A DNA stretch of 64,000 nucleotides from Bacillus sp. FJAT-14578 (GTDB taxonomy: Bacteria > Bacillota > Bacilli > Bacillales > Bacillaceae_H). The translations under genes and the position numbers were made by a program. The notes beneath the pieces are model-generated. The model saw only the letters and a program-made list of their open reading frames with translations, searched no databases and was not told the DNA's origin. Each line of letters begins with the position of its first letter. Positions within the stretch are counted from its first letter, which is position 1. Below, in pieces: positions 7,490-15,828 of the stretch. Where the stretch lies: contig NZ_KI632505.1 of NCBI RefSeq assembly GCF_000504165.1, positions 62,001-126,000 of the forward strand, in the 5' to 3' direction.

Positions 7490-8239
7490 TCAATGCTCGT
7501 AAATCATTTTCCGCGTCATTCCGCCGTCGACCACCAGATTGATGCCTGTGACGAAATCATTATCCTTGGAGGAAAGATATAAGCAAGCCCGGGCGATATC
7601 TTCCGGTTTTCCGACTCGCTTGGACGGGTGCTGTTCATGGTCAATCTCCCTTAGTTCCTGATAATCGCCTGTCTCAATCCAGCCCGGGGAGATTGCATTC
7701 ACCGTGATACGATCCTCGCTGAATGATACAGCCAGTGCATGGGTAAGGGCAAGGATGCCTCCTTTTGTCGCTGCATATGCTTCCGAGTTCGGTTCAGACA
7801 TCGTTGCCCTTGTTGAAGCGATATTGACAATGGATCCCCCCTCCTCGTTCTCCTTCATATAACGTGCCGCTTCACGAGAACAAAGAAACACGCTGCGAAG
7901 GTTGGTGTTGATCACGTCATCCCACTCTTCAATTGTCAGCTCGTAAGGGGATTTCCATCTTGATACACCTGCATTATTGACCATAATATCGATACGGCCA
8001 TATGTATCATAGGCGACTTTCATTAAATGGATAATGTCTTCCTCTTTCCGGACATCCGTTTGGACAAATATCCCTTTTCCATTTTGCTTGTTTAGTTCTT
8101 CGACCACGGTTTGTCCGGCTGCTTCTGTTATATCGGCGACCACCACATTTGCCCCTTTTTTCGCATACGCCGCAGCGAGTCCTTTTCCGATTCCGTTCGC
8201 CCCGCCTGTAATGATCACAACTTGGTCTTTGAATTCCAT
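7490..8239 (-). CDS. short-chain dehydrogenase/reductase (glucose 1-dehydrogenase-like)
   Basis: A 249-residue classical SDR. It has the NAD(P) motif 'TGGANGIGKG' (TGxxxGIG), 'NNAGVS', the catalytic Ser in 'IVNIAST', the Y-x-x-x-K motif in 'EAYAATKGGI' and the C-terminal 'VTGINLVVDGGM'. The 'VVVADI' sequence after the Rossmann loop has an acidic residue, favouring NAD(H). ATG 8239 is preferred (GGAGG about 5 nt upstream, with a second ATG at 8242). The substrate is unknown. It sits alone downstream of a CxxH/CxxC gene. Confidence 0.8.
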   Translation of the reverse strand: MEFKDQVVIITGGANGIGKGLAAAYAKKGANVVVADITEAAGQTVVEELNKQNGKGIFVQTDVRKEEDIIHLMKVAYDTYGRIDIMVNNAGVSRWKSPYELTIEEWDDVINTNLRSVFLCSREAARYMKENEEGGSIVNIASTRATMSEPNSEAYAATKGGILALTHALAVSFSEDRITVNAISPGWIETGDYQELREIDHEQHPSKRVGKPEDIARACLYLSSKDNDFVTGINLVVDGGMTRKMIYEH

Positions 8240-8370
8240 CATTTCCCTCCTCAATGAATCGCGCGTCCATGCCATTTCTAATAGACTTGTCAACCTCGTT
8301 TCCAATTAATGAAGCATGGATGTTTACGCGGAGATAGTAGAAATATATATGATTTTGCCGTAAAAACAAA

Positions 8371-8425
8371 ATAAAAAGCGCTCCTAAATCCCAGCGATTG
8401 GTATTTAAGGCGCCTTTTCTTTTTG
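8371..8425 (-). terminator. terminator downstream of the CxxH/CxxC gene
   Basis: On the minus strand a hairpin GGCGCCTTAAAT...ATTTAGGAGCGC is followed by TTTTTATTTTG. The stem is about 12 bp with one bulge. Confidence 0.7.
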
Positions 8426-8496
8426 ATTTCCTCTTCCAGCATTTCATACAGCCTTTCATAAATCGTATAGCCAAAGCGAAACGGATTTCGACAGGA

Positions 8497-8700
8497 TTAC
8501 GACGTTTGCTTTTGAACAATTCCGTGCGGATCATACAGCCATCGTTTCTTTTTTAACTGGGACGGTTTATGAGTGTAATAAAAATTGGCGATGGCTTGAT
8601 CGTCACACAGAGAACATTTAATCCCATTCGGTGCTTTCTGGATATGAGGCGTATCCAAGACCCGTAACGCTTTTTTGACATGTTTGCTGCAGACCCACAT
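8497..8700 (-). CDS. CxxH/CxxC family small protein (BA_5709-like)
   Basis: A 67-residue protein beginning MWVCSKHV with a CxxH motif, followed by 'IKCSLCDDQAIANF' with a CxxC motif. The two pairs could bind one zinc, as in the family named after B. anthracis BA_5709. ATG 8700 follows AGGGGTGG and GGAGG sequences; a GTG at 8709 is possible. It is hypothetical in function. Confidence 0.65.
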   Translation of the reverse strand: MWVCSKHVKKALRVLDTPHIQKAPNGIKCSLCDDQAIANFYYTHKPSQLKKKRWLYDPHGIVQKQTS

Positions 8701-8765
8701 TTCCTCCACCCCTGCCTTATTGATGTTTTGTATGCAATCATTGTTTGCTTATTTGAATGGACGCT

Positions 8766-9116
8766 TTATTTCGCAGAAGACACTTCCTGTTTTAACTTGT
8801 CCGGTTTTCTCTTTTTCACTTGGGTTGTGGTTTCTTCATCCCAAGCAATAGAAACATCGCCCTTTGTGACAAATGTTTGGCATCCTAAACGATACCCTTT
8901 TTCCAGCCATTCTTCGCCTAGTTTTCTTCGCTCTTGCACTTTTACCTTATCCAGGAATTCGGCTCCTTCTTCCGCCTTAAATACACATTGGCCGCAAATT
9001 CCGCCTCCACATCGATTCGGAAGTTCCCCATCGTAACGTAAAGACATTCTAAGAATATTTGAATCTTCCGGTACTTCCAATACTTTTCCACTAGTGACGA
9101 AATGAATGTTAGGCAC
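8766..9116 (-). CDS. 2Fe-2S ferredoxin, GntR-island copy 1
   Basis: A 116-residue ferredoxin with cluster ligands in 'RCGGGICGQCVFKAEEG' (C36-x4-C41-x2-C44) and a fourth in 'YRLGCQTF' (~C80), then a Lys-rich tail. The start is GTG 9116, with GGAGG 7 nt upstream. The promoter region carries the palindrome TGGTATA-CAA-TATACCA (9144-9160), the motif shared across the island. The likely role is to carry electrons to an oxygenase of the island (inference); the HDO at 14857-15585 is the best candidate. Confidence 0.85.
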   Translation of the reverse strand: MPNIHFVTSGKVLEVPEDSNILRMSLRYDGELPNRCGGGICGQCVFKAEEGAEFLDKVKVQERRKLGEEWLEKGYRLGCQTFVTKGDVSIAWDEETTTQVKKRKPDKLKQEVSSAK

Positions 9117-9142
9117 CTGTTTATTCCTCCCTTTTCCCCTTC

Positions 9143-9160
9143 TTGGTATACAATATACCA
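9143..9160. promoter_or_regulatory. GntR-type operator, site a (ferredoxin 1)
   Basis: TTGGTATACAATATACCA is a perfect dyad with 7-bp arms and a CAA spacer. Nearly the same sequence recurs at 18932-18948. Confidence 0.75.
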
Positions 9161-9248
9161 TGTTTATAATTTTCTGACAATATAAAAATGTGAAAATTTC
9201 AATATTTTTACTTAATTTATTGTTTTCCATACCTTGTACCGATATAAT

Positions 9249-9263
9249 TTTAGGTATACCAAA
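9249..9263. promoter_or_regulatory. GntR-type operator, site b (AspDH-like gene)
   Basis: TTTAGGTATACCAAA contains the GGTATACC core. It lies about 45 nt before the AspDH-like start, in the divergent region shared with ferredoxin 1. Confidence 0.7.
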
Positions 9264-9303
9264 TGCAGAACAGAAAATTCTGTCATTTGACGGAAAGGCG
9301 GAG

Positions 9304-10116
9304 ATGATTGTGTTGAAAGTTGGAATCATTGGATATGGAGCAATTGGAAAAGATGTAGCGCAGTATATCAAAGAGAAAAAAGCGGGAGATGCGGAATTAA
9401 CGGCCTTGCTCGTTCGCAGCAAAGAAAAATATCAAGCACTGGAACAGGAAGGATATATCATCTGTGACGACGAGCAAGCATTCTTTCAATTAGGTTTGGA
9501 TGTCATAGTCGAAAACGCCGGTCATGAAGCGGTTTATCAATATGCGGAAAAAGCCCTCTCAACAGGAAGTGACTTTGTGGTTGTATCGGTTGGGGCTTTC
9601 GCTGACGCTCAATTGCTGGACCGGGTCCAAAAAGCGGCAGAACAACACAAAACCCGGCTCATTCTGCCGTCTGCAGCGATTGCCGGCTTAGATCGGGTGG
9701 CGGCCTCTATGTTCAATACACTTGATGAGGTAAAGCTTGTGACACGAAAACCGCCGAATGCCTGGCGCGGAACGATTGCAGAAGACAAAGTGGATTTGGA
9801 TACAGTAGCAGAGCCCGTTTGCATTTATAAGGGCAATGCAAGAGAATCTTCCAAACTATTTCCGGAGAGCACAAACGTGTCCGCTGCATTGAGCCTTGCG
9901 GGTATAGGTTTTGATGAAACGAAAGTTGAAGTGTATGTCGATCCTTCCCTGAAAAAAAACACCCATCAAATCATCGTAAAAGGTTTTTTCGGAGAAGTGG
10001 AGGTTAACGTCCAAAACACCCCTTCGGCTGACAACCCTAAATCCGGATATATCGTTGCCATGAGTATATGCAAGGCATTGAAAAATCTTACCTCTCCTAT
10101 TTTAATCGGAATTTAA
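9304..10116 (+). CDS. aspartate dehydrogenase-like NAD(P)-dependent enzyme
   Basis: A protein of about 270 residues with an N-terminal Rossmann fold ('VGIIGYGAIGKDVAQYI') and an aspartate-dehydrogenase C-terminal domain ('LPSAAIAGLDRVAA', 'VTRKPPNAWRGT', 'VYVDPSLKKNTHQIIVKGFFGEVEV'). The NTHxI motif carries the His thought to be catalytic in AspDH. The family deaminates L-aspartate to iminoaspartate/oxaloacetate or performs the reverse reaction. The start is ATG 9304 (AAAGG 5 nt upstream) or TTG 9313 (GGAG 9 nt upstream). No nadA/nadC is nearby, and an operator sits in its promoter, so a catabolic amine/imine step is more likely than NAD synthesis (inference). Confidence 0.8.
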   Translation: MIVLKVGIIGYGAIGKDVAQYIKEKKAGDAELTALLVRSKEKYQALEQEGYIICDDEQAFFQLGLDVIVENAGHEAVYQYAEKALSTGSDFVVVSVGAFADAQLLDRVQKAAEQHKTRLILPSAAIAGLDRVAASMFNTLDEVKLVTRKPPNAWRGTIAEDKVDLDTVAEPVCIYKGNARESSKLFPESTNVSAALSLAGIGFDETKVEVYVDPSLKKNTHQIIVKGFFGEVEVNVQNTPSADNPKSGYIVAMSICKALKNLTSPILIGI

Positions 10117-10119
10117 TTC

Positions 10120-10160
10120 CTATATAAAAACAGGCTGCTCAAATTTCGCAGCCTGTTTCA
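10120..10160. terminator. bidirectional terminator between AspDH-like gene and gntR
   Basis: AAACAGGCTGC-TCAAATTTC-GCAGCCTGTTT forms an 11-bp perfect stem between converging genes. Confidence 0.9.
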
Positions 10161-10847
10161 CTCTTTGCCCTTATTTCGTTTATCTCTTAGCTTTTCAATA
10201 TAATTGATATACGCTTTTTTGGAGTTTTCAATATGAATCCTCATTAAATATTCCGCCATCTCCGCTTCTTTATTGCGCAATGCCTTCATGATCTCAATAT
10301 GTTCCCGTAATGACTCTTTTCTTCTGCCCGGCGTTTCGTACCCCATATTTGCTGACATATGTATGTAGTCAGTAAGGCCGGATAGAATCTCAAACAATTT
10401 TGGACTTTTGGCCGATTTGTTAAGGAGATAGTTCATCTGAATGTGCTCACTATTAAAATGTTCTTCGGATTTTGCTTCCAGTTCCATGAGCTGCTCAATT
10501 TTCTGGTCGAGCTCTTTTTGTGTTTCCTCATCCATTCTTTGGGCTGCCAGTTTCGCCGCCAGCACTTCCAAAGAAGAAAGAATGGTAAATACTTCAATCA
10601 CTTCATTTTCGGAAATATTCGAGACGACAACCCCTTTTCGTGGAACCGTCTTTACGAATCCTTGTGATTCCAGGCGAAACAATGCCTCGCGGATAGGGGT
10701 TCGGCTGATATTCAATTTCGCGGCAAGCTCCCGCTCGATCAGACGGTCTCCCGGTTTATACTCTCCTTCGAGAATGAGCTCTTTTAAATACCGATAAGCA
10801 TGCTCTCGAATGGATAACAGATTGTCTTCCTTCCATTGTATATCCAT
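10158..10847 (-). CDS. GntR family regulator, FCD/FadR subfamily
   Basis: A 229-residue regulator. Residues ~10-70 are a GntR winged helix ('AYRYLKELILEGEYKPGDRLIERELAAKLNISRTPIREALFRLESQGFV', then 'PRKGVVV'), and residues ~80-215 a helical FCD effector domain with 'FTILSSLEVLAAKLAAQ' and 'EHIEIMKALRNKE', the latter part of the usual metal/ligand-binding set (His). ATG 10847 is preferred to GTG 10856 because GGGTG is correctly spaced. FCD regulators commonly bind TnGTATACnA-type palindromes, and such palindromes surround this gene, so it is the likely controller of the island. Its effector is probably the catabolised acid. Confidence 0.85.
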   Translation of the reverse strand: MDIQWKEDNLLSIREHAYRYLKELILEGEYKPGDRLIERELAAKLNISRTPIREALFRLESQGFVKTVPRKGVVVSNISENEVIEVFTILSSLEVLAAKLAAQRMDEETQKELDQKIEQLMELEAKSEEHFNSEHIQMNYLLNKSAKSPKLFEILSGLTDYIHMSANMGYETPGRRKESLREHIEIMKALRNKEAEMAEYLMRIHIENSKKAYINYIEKLRDKRNKGKE

Positions 10848-11141
10848 CTTTTTCACCCACTTTTCTGTAATAAAAACTTTTCTAAATTGCCGTTAGTATT
10901 TCTATCCTTTGGGCAGTCTGACGCATAAATGCGTGTAATCATTGCATATCTAGAATAAGTGTAACAACATTTTAACAAAAGAAACATCTATTTTGGTCAA
11001 TTCAATAGAATTTTATATGAATTTTATGTAAGGACTGACCCATAAGTTCAAAAAAGGAAGGCAGTCTTGTTTTCAAACTGAAATGAACCATCAAGCAACT
11101 CTTGATTTTACTCGATTTTTCGTGACGCTTCATTTTCAGGA
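10848..11141. other. gntR upstream region without a gene
   Basis: This AT-rich stretch carries the leftward gntR promoter. I see no ORF with a ribosome site and no clear copy of the GGTATACC operator here, so autoregulation by that motif is not supported. Confidence 0.5.
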
Positions 11142-11143
11142 CA

Positions 11144-11186
11144 GTAACGGGGAAGCATATTTTCAATGCTTCCCCGTTACTGTATT
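11144..11186 (-). terminator. terminator of the chromate-transporter pair
   Basis: ACAGTAACGGGGAAGCAT and ATGCTTCCCCGTTACTGT form an 18-bp perfect stem around a short AT loop just past the second ChrA stop. Confidence 0.85.
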
Positions 11187-11715
11187 ATGATAAAAACACG
11201 CCTCCATAAAATAACGCGCAAACAATAACGATGGATGGATGAACTTTCAGCTTATTCAACGTTAGATAACTAGCCCCGGTCAACAGCAACAAATGAAAAA
11301 TTCCGCTGTCTTCAAAAGCCGTCAAAAAGAATTGATAGGCCATGACGGCAAGCAACACCGCGATGATCGGCTGAACCGATTTGGTCATAAGCTTTACTTT
11401 CGGAGACCCTTTAAATAAATCAACAAACTTGAACAATACAATGACAGCAATGGCAGAAGGAAGAATCGTAGCAGCCAGCGCCAGGACCGCTCCTAACACT
11501 CCGCCCGCTTCATAGCCGATGAATCCTGCCATTTTTGTCGCGATTGGCCCGGGTAATGCATTTGCAATCGCCAACACATCCCCAAACTCTGATAACGTCA
11601 TCCATTCATAATGATTGACTACTTCATTTTGTATTAACGGAATGATAGCAGGTCCCCCGCCGTACCCTAATAAATTAGCGATGAGAAAGGCCCAAAAGAT
11701 CTCCCAATAAATCAT
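11185..11715 (-). CDS. chromate transporter family protein, half-size (second of pair)
   Basis: A 176-residue membrane protein with the CHR domain signature 'GYGGGPAIIPLIQNEVV' and 'DVLAIANALPGPIATKMAGFIGYEAGG'. It is half the length of classical ChrA and forms a pair with the upstream gene, which it overlaps by 4 nt (ATGA). Short-chain pairs need both halves. Known members export chromate, but the family is broad. The position inside a carboxylate-type catabolic island suggests transport of another anion (inference). Confidence 0.85.
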   Translation of the reverse strand: MIYWEIFWAFLIANLLGYGGGPAIIPLIQNEVVNHYEWMTLSEFGDVLAIANALPGPIATKMAGFIGYEAGGVLGAVLALAATILPSAIAVIVLFKFVDLFKGSPKVKLMTKSVQPIIAVLLAVMAYQFFLTAFEDSGIFHLLLLTGASYLTLNKLKVHPSIVIVCALFYGGVFLS

Positions 11716-12308
11716 ACACTCTTTTCCTTTCTCTGCATGATGACTTCATTCGCTTTCGCAGAAGCCTTCTCTCTACGGACTGCAATAATAAAGGCTGATG
11801 TTAGAAAAACAGCAATCAGTATGCCGGGATGAATGCCGAAAAACTGAATGAACATTAAAGAAACGGCAGATAACGTCACCATTTTGGATAGTCCGAAACC
11901 TTTGCGCCCGTTTTCAAAAAAGCGATAAGCCATCTCCGCCAGCATAAATCCAATAACGGGAGTGACCCCTTGAACCATCCCGCTAACAAACGGGGATTTC
12001 CGAAACGTATAAAGCACGCTTAACAAACCGAGCATGGCAATGATCGACGGGAGAATATGGGCAAGGATTGCCACAGTGGCACCGATCCCCCCCTTTACTT
12101 TAAAGCCGATATAGGCCGCCATCTTTGTGGCGATGGGACCCGGCAGCGTATTGGCCAACGCCAAAATTTCTCCGAATTCCTGTTCTGTCATCCACTTATA
12201 TTTTTGGACAGCCTCGTATTCAATTAACGGAATGGTAGAGGGACCACCGCCGTATCCAGTCACGCCGGTACGGGCAAATCCAACTGCCAAGTCAACATAA
12301 GGTTTCAA
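11712..12308 (-). CDS. chromate transporter family protein, half-size (first of pair)
   Basis: A protein of about 198 residues with 'GVTGYGGGPSTIPLIEYEAVQ' and 'LALANTLPGPIATKMAAYIGF', about five hydrophobic segments and a basic tail. I chose TTG 12308 because AAGGAG lies 6 nt upstream; the frame extends to 12404 but that extension is Cys/Arg-rich and lacks membrane character. It overlaps the second half-gene by 4 nt and follows the GlcG-like gene by about 100 nt, so it is probably co-transcribed with it. Confidence 0.85.
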   Translation of the reverse strand: MKPYVDLAVGFARTGVTGYGGGPSTIPLIEYEAVQKYKWMTEQEFGEILALANTLPGPIATKMAAYIGFKVKGGIGATVAILAHILPSIIAMLGLLSVLYTFRKSPFVSGMVQGVTPVIGFMLAEMAYRFFENGRKGFGLSKMVTLSAVSLMFIQFFGIHPGILIAVFLTSAFIIAVRREKASAKANEVIMQRKEKSV

Positions 12309-12407
12309 TCCAATCTCCTTCTTCCTTCGGCAAAAATGATACTCACTTTTCAAAAAAAGGACCTCATGTCGCCTGACGATGTCACAAAGCCTGAGGTCCC
12401 GCATTCT

Positions 12408-12887
12408 TTATTTTTTTATATCGGCGTCTGTAACGACTTCAAGTCCGTCTTTTTCAACATAGGCTTGCAAGGCTTGTAAAGCTGCCGTTCCAACCGCTGT
12501 ATCTTGCTCCCCGTTACCGCCGCTGACCCCGATTCCGCCAATCACTTCCCCGTTGACGACAATCGGGAATCCTCCGACAAAAATCGCAAACTTTCCTGGA
12601 AGCATTTGCTGGATTCCAAACGCTTCATTACCTGGAAGCGCAGGACCATTCGGTTCTGTATTGAATAGATGGGTAGAGCGTTTATGCCCGGAAGCCGTGT
12701 AAGCCTTGGCGATGGCAATTTCAGGACCGGTAATGCGCGCGCCGTTCATTCTTTCAAGCGCGATGACATTTCCGCCGTCATCCACGATCGCAATCGTCTC
12801 CAAGACATTGATTTCTTCCGACTTTTCCTTGGCCGCTTCAATCATTAATTTCGCTTCTTCTAATTCTAACTTTAATGCCGTTTTCAT
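12408..12887 (-). CDS. GlcG/HbpS-family (DUF336) protein
   Basis: A 159-residue protein with 'VLETIAIVDDGGNVIALERMNGARITGPEIAIAKAYTA' and 'VIGGIGVSGGNGEQDTAVGTAAL', the hallmark of the heme-degrading HbpS/GlcG/PduO-C fold. Members bind heme or cobalamin, or act as small enzymes in catabolic operons (glycolate, propanediol). GGGAGG lies about 9 nt before ATG 12887. A role in this island is not known from sequence. Confidence 0.8.
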   Translation of the reverse strand: MKTALKLELEEAKLMIEAAKEKSEEINVLETIAIVDDGGNVIALERMNGARITGPEIAIAKAYTASGHKRSTHLFNTEPNGPALPGNEAFGIQQMLPGKFAIFVGGFPIVVNGEVIGGIGVSGGNGEQDTAVGTAALQALQAYVEKDGLEVVTDADIKK

Positions 12888-12981
12888 TCGGATTCCCTCC
12901 CATTATTTGATTCTCTTTTATATACATCTCACTTCATAACTCGACATGCCTTCATTTTATCGAGAGATATTCACAATCGGT

Positions 12982-13122
12982 CATCCAGACACCTGGTGCC
13001 CTCAAGGGTTCACCTATGCGGATGGCGCCAACCCCGCAAGGGGGGTGTCAGCCGCTTAGGTCTAGAAAATTGGGCATGGCCGCTCTTTGGTCATGTCGAA
13101 TTTTCTAAATCGATCTATATAG
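12982..13122. repeat. double-hairpin dispersed repeat, copy 1
   Basis: It contains a GC-rich hairpin (GCGGATGGCGCC...GGTGTCAGCCGC, 13018-13057), a second hairpin TCTAGAAAATT...AATTTTCTAAAT with a CTTTGG/CCAAAG loop (13061-13108), and the boundary word CTATATAG (13113). Related copies lie at 55355-55490 and 19448-19512. It lies directly after the aldehyde dehydrogenase stop. Confidence 0.8.
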
Positions 13123-13127
13123 AAAGA

Positions 13128-14591
13128 TTAATAGCCTACATATACCGTTTTGACTTGCGTGAAAAACTCTAATCCTACTCTTCCAGATTCACGGAATGTA
13201 GAAGTACTCGATCTTTTAAGTCCCCCAAACGGCGCATTGATTAAGTTCCCGGTCGTCGTCCGGTTCACCTTTACCGTTCCGGCCTGGATTTCTTTTGTGA
13301 ATTGGTGTGCCACCTTTAAATTATTCGTGACGATGGAGGCCGATAACCCATACTCCACGTCATTGGCGATGGCAATGGCTTCTTCATACGTTTCCACTTC
13401 GATAACCGCTACGACAGGACCAAAAATCTCTTCCTTCGCGATTCTCATATCAGGTGTCACGTTTGTGAAGATGGCTGGCTGTACATAAAAACCTTGCCCA
13501 TATTGCCCTTCTGTCAACCGTTGGCCTCCATATACCAACGTTGCGCCGTCTTCTTTTCCGTATTGAATATATTTCAATACATTTTTCAATTGTTTTTCAT
13601 TTGCCAGCGGCCCGATTTTCACGCCGTCTTCAAAACCGTTTCCGATTTTCAGTGCACTCGTCTTTTCAATCAGCTTTTGGACATATGCTTCCTTCACTTC
13701 TTTCAAGACAATAACACGGCTCGTTCCTGTACACGCTTGACCCGTTAATGAAAAGCCGCCGTTAACGGTTAACGTTGCCGCTAATTCAACATCCGCATCG
13801 TCCATGACGATAATCGGATTCTTTCCGCCAAGCTCCATTTGCGTACGAGTTGTAAACGAAGACTTCTTATGGATATCTTCGCCTGCAGCTGTTGAACCGG
13901 TAAACGTGACGGCTCTCACTGCCGGATGGGTCACTAACAGATCGCCAACCTCTGAAGCTCTTCCTGTGACAAAATTGATGACGCCTTCCGGAATGCCGGC
14001 GTTATGTAATGCCTCAACAAGACGGTAAGCAATTAATGGAGTGTCAGATGAAGGCTTAAAGACAACGGTATTGCCCGTAATCAGAGCGGGAGCAATTTTT
14101 CTTGCGGGAATGGAAATCGGGAAGTTCCACGGAGTAATGACGCTAATGACTCCAAGCGGCTCTCTTTCTGTTGACACCTTCATGTTTGGATCGTCATTCG
14201 GAAACGTTTCTCCTGTAAAGCTTTGTCCTTCCACTGCATAATAACGAAGGGTTTGTGCAGAACGTAACACTTCATTTTTCGCATCAGTCACATGCTTTCC
14301 TTCTTCGCGCGTCAACTCTTCCGCCAACTTCTCTACATTTTCTTCAAGAATAGCAGCAGCTTTATTTAAAATGGCCGCACGTTTGGAAGGAGCTGTTTCA
14401 GCCCATTTTGGAAAGGCTTTACAGGCCGCTTCGATTGCCTGCTGCACATCTTGTTCATTCGATGCCTGGAATACCCCCACAATGTCTTCTTGATTGGCCG
14501 GATTCACGCTTTGAAATGTTTTACTGCTCTCTGACTCGATCCATTGGCCGCCGATAAAGTTACGAAACGTCTCTACTTTTGTGGTTAACAA
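13128..14591 (-). CDS. aldehyde dehydrogenase, NAD(P)-dependent (ketoglutarate-semialdehyde type)
   Basis: A 487-residue ALDH with N156 ('TPWNFP'), the 'FTGST' cofactor motif, general base E253 in 'MELGGKNP', catalytic C287 in 'GQACTGTSR' and 'EEIFGPV'. It oxidises an aldehyde to its acid. The 'FTGSTAAGEDIHKKSS' and 'NFVTGRASEVGD' regions recall 2,5-dioxovalerate (alpha-ketoglutaric semialdehyde) dehydrogenases such as YcbD, so a dicarboxylic semialdehyde substrate is possible. The start is TTG 14591 after GGATGAGG. It lies between the HDO and GlcG-like genes in the island. Confidence 0.85.
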   Translation of the reverse strand: MLTTKVETFRNFIGGQWIESESSKTFQSVNPANQEDIVGVFQASNEQDVQQAIEAACKAFPKWAETAPSKRAAILNKAAAILEENVEKLAEELTREEGKHVTDAKNEVLRSAQTLRYYAVEGQSFTGETFPNDDPNMKVSTEREPLGVISVITPWNFPISIPARKIAPALITGNTVVFKPSSDTPLIAYRLVEALHNAGIPEGVINFVTGRASEVGDLLVTHPAVRAVTFTGSTAAGEDIHKKSSFTTRTQMELGGKNPIIVMDDADVELAATLTVNGGFSLTGQACTGTSRVIVLKEVKEAYVQKLIEKTSALKIGNGFEDGVKIGPLANEKQLKNVLKYIQYGKEDGATLVYGGQRLTEGQYGQGFYVQPAIFTNVTPDMRIAKEEIFGPVVAVIEVETYEEAIAIANDVEYGLSASIVTNNLKVAHQFTKEIQAGTVKVNRTTTGNLINAPFGGLKRSSTSTFRESGRVGLEFFTQVKTVYVGY

Positions 14592-14637
14592 CAGTCCTCA
14601 TCCTTTCCGTTTAATCATGCGATTTCTTGTTTTATAA

Positions 14638-14700
14638 AGAAATGGACCGTCATGAAAATCTCGATTTTACCGGATACACTTGACGGCCCATTTCATCTAT
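14638..14700. other. inverted repeat between HDO and aldehyde dehydrogenase
   Basis: GAAATGGACCGTCA and TGACGGCCCATTTC pair over about 13 bp around a 27-nt loop. On the plus strand a T7 run follows. It could attenuate or punctuate the leftward transcript. Confidence 0.5.
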
Positions 14701-14732
14701 TTTTTTGTCAGTTTGGCTCGTTCCGCTTTTCT

Positions 14733-14854
14733 TTCTGTCCAGCTGCGGCTCCTAGCTCGTTGTGGAAAAGATGATTGCCCTCATAAGGCAAAGAGCGCCT
14801 TATGGGTCAATCCCTATTTCCTTCACGAGCTGAACAGTCGCCTCCGCTTTTCTT
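14733..14854 (-). repeat. post-stop-codon structured repeat, copy C
   Basis: Reading leftward it starts a few bases after the HDO stop with GAAAAGCGGAGGCGACTG, has the hairpin CATAAGGCGC-TCTTT-GCCTTATG and ends CTAGGAGCCGCAGCTGGAC. It is mostly identical to copy A at 4491. Confidence 0.85.
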
Positions 14855-14856
14855 AA

Positions 14857-15585
14857 TTAAGCGTTAATCAATGCGCCAAGGTCTTGCTCTAAGTATTCTC
14901 TCCATAAGCCGTCCATGTACATGCGGCGCATTTTAGCTCCGACACGAACGATTTCTAAGCAGCGTTGCTGTAATTCCGGTGTATCCGCATGTTCAAGAAC
15001 AATTTTATAACCGCGTTCCCCGTGGATTTCATCTGATACGATGTGTAAGTCGAAAAATTCGATTTCTTCATCAGTGAATCCGTATTGCTCACGTAAAGCA
15101 GGTGTTTGCTTACGGTAAATGTCAGGAACTTGGGATTCAAGGCCTACTACAAGCGCCGCTGTAGCAACAACGAAGTGTTCACGTGCTGCAACCGCATAAC
15201 ACCAGCTTTGAAGGCCCAATGTTGTTGGAGCCATATTATTCGGATCGATGATGCGTTCAGCTGTTGTTCCGCAAGCCTCTGCAAAGCGAATCAATAAATC
15301 CGTATGGCGGTCAGCTGCGATTTCTTCTTCGTACATATTTTGTAATGTAAAGTCTTTTGCATCTGCATATTTCGGATCGTTTGGAGTGTTGTGGTAAATG
15401 TACGCCAGGTAATCAGCAAATGGTCCTACATAATGGTAATGGTTTTCAGCCCATTTAGCGAAGTGCTTTCTTTCTAGTTTCCCTTCCGCCCATGCTACTG
15501 TAAAAGGAGCCTTTTGACTATGATTACCTTTGATTGCTTCCTCTAATTCTTTACGAAATTCATCTTTTGATAATAATACTGTCAT
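14857..15585 (-). CDS. heme-oxygenase-like diiron oxidase (TenA/PqqC/CADD-like)
   Basis: A 242-residue all-helical protein of the TenA/PqqC superfamily. It retains a full set of diiron ligands with CADD spacing: E87 and H94 ('EEEIAADRH'), E150 ('VVGLES'), H181, D185 and H188 ('DLHIVSDEIHGE'). HDOs with these ligands use O2 for N-oxygenation, C-C cleavage or self-sacrificing chemistry; PqqC and TenA lack this metal set. ATG 15585 follows AGGAGG by 9 nt; an upstream ATG at 15603 is within that ribosome site. Two GntR-type operators (15645, 15731) lie in its promoter. Two ferredoxins in the same regulon could reduce the diiron centre. The substrate is unknown. Confidence 0.8.
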   Translation of the reverse strand: MTVLLSKDEFRKELEEAIKGNHSQKAPFTVAWAEGKLERKHFAKWAENHYHYVGPFADYLAYIYHNTPNDPKYADAKDFTLQNMYEEEIAADRHTDLLIRFAEACGTTAERIIDPNNMAPTTLGLQSWCYAVAAREHFVVATAALVVGLESQVPDIYRKQTPALREQYGFTDEEIEFFDLHIVSDEIHGERGYKIVLEHADTPELQQRCLEIVRVGAKMRRMYMDGLWREYLEQDLGALINA

Positions 15586-15644
15586 CCTTAATCTCCTCCT
15601 CATGTTTTATGTAGGTCTTTTCAATGGAGCTTTGGCATTTGATA

Positions 15645-15743
15645 TTTTGTATACCAAATGGTTTGAAAATAAAAGAATATTGAGTGATTTATAGATTCAA
15701 TATTCCCTTCAGATGCTCTTTCAACTCATTTGGTATACCATTT
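15645..15743. promoter_or_regulatory. GntR-type operators, sites c and d (HDO promoter)
   Basis: TTTTGTATACCAAA at 15645-15658 and ATTTGGTATACCATTT at 15728-15743, the latter with a perfect TGGTATACCA palindrome. A further half-site AAATATACCAATAG starts at 15808. Confidence 0.8.
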
Positions 15744-15828
15744 GATTATATAGTAACCTATCTTATTTTGTTTGTAAATACAATTTTTAGAATTTTTTTA
15801 ACTTTTTAAATATACCAATAGTGTTAAT

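Noticed and set aside
8007..8534. 175-aa leftward ORF overlapping the SDR gene
   Set aside because: It is the alternate frame of the SDR coding sequence and runs through a terminator hairpin; Arg/Gly-rich shadow composition.
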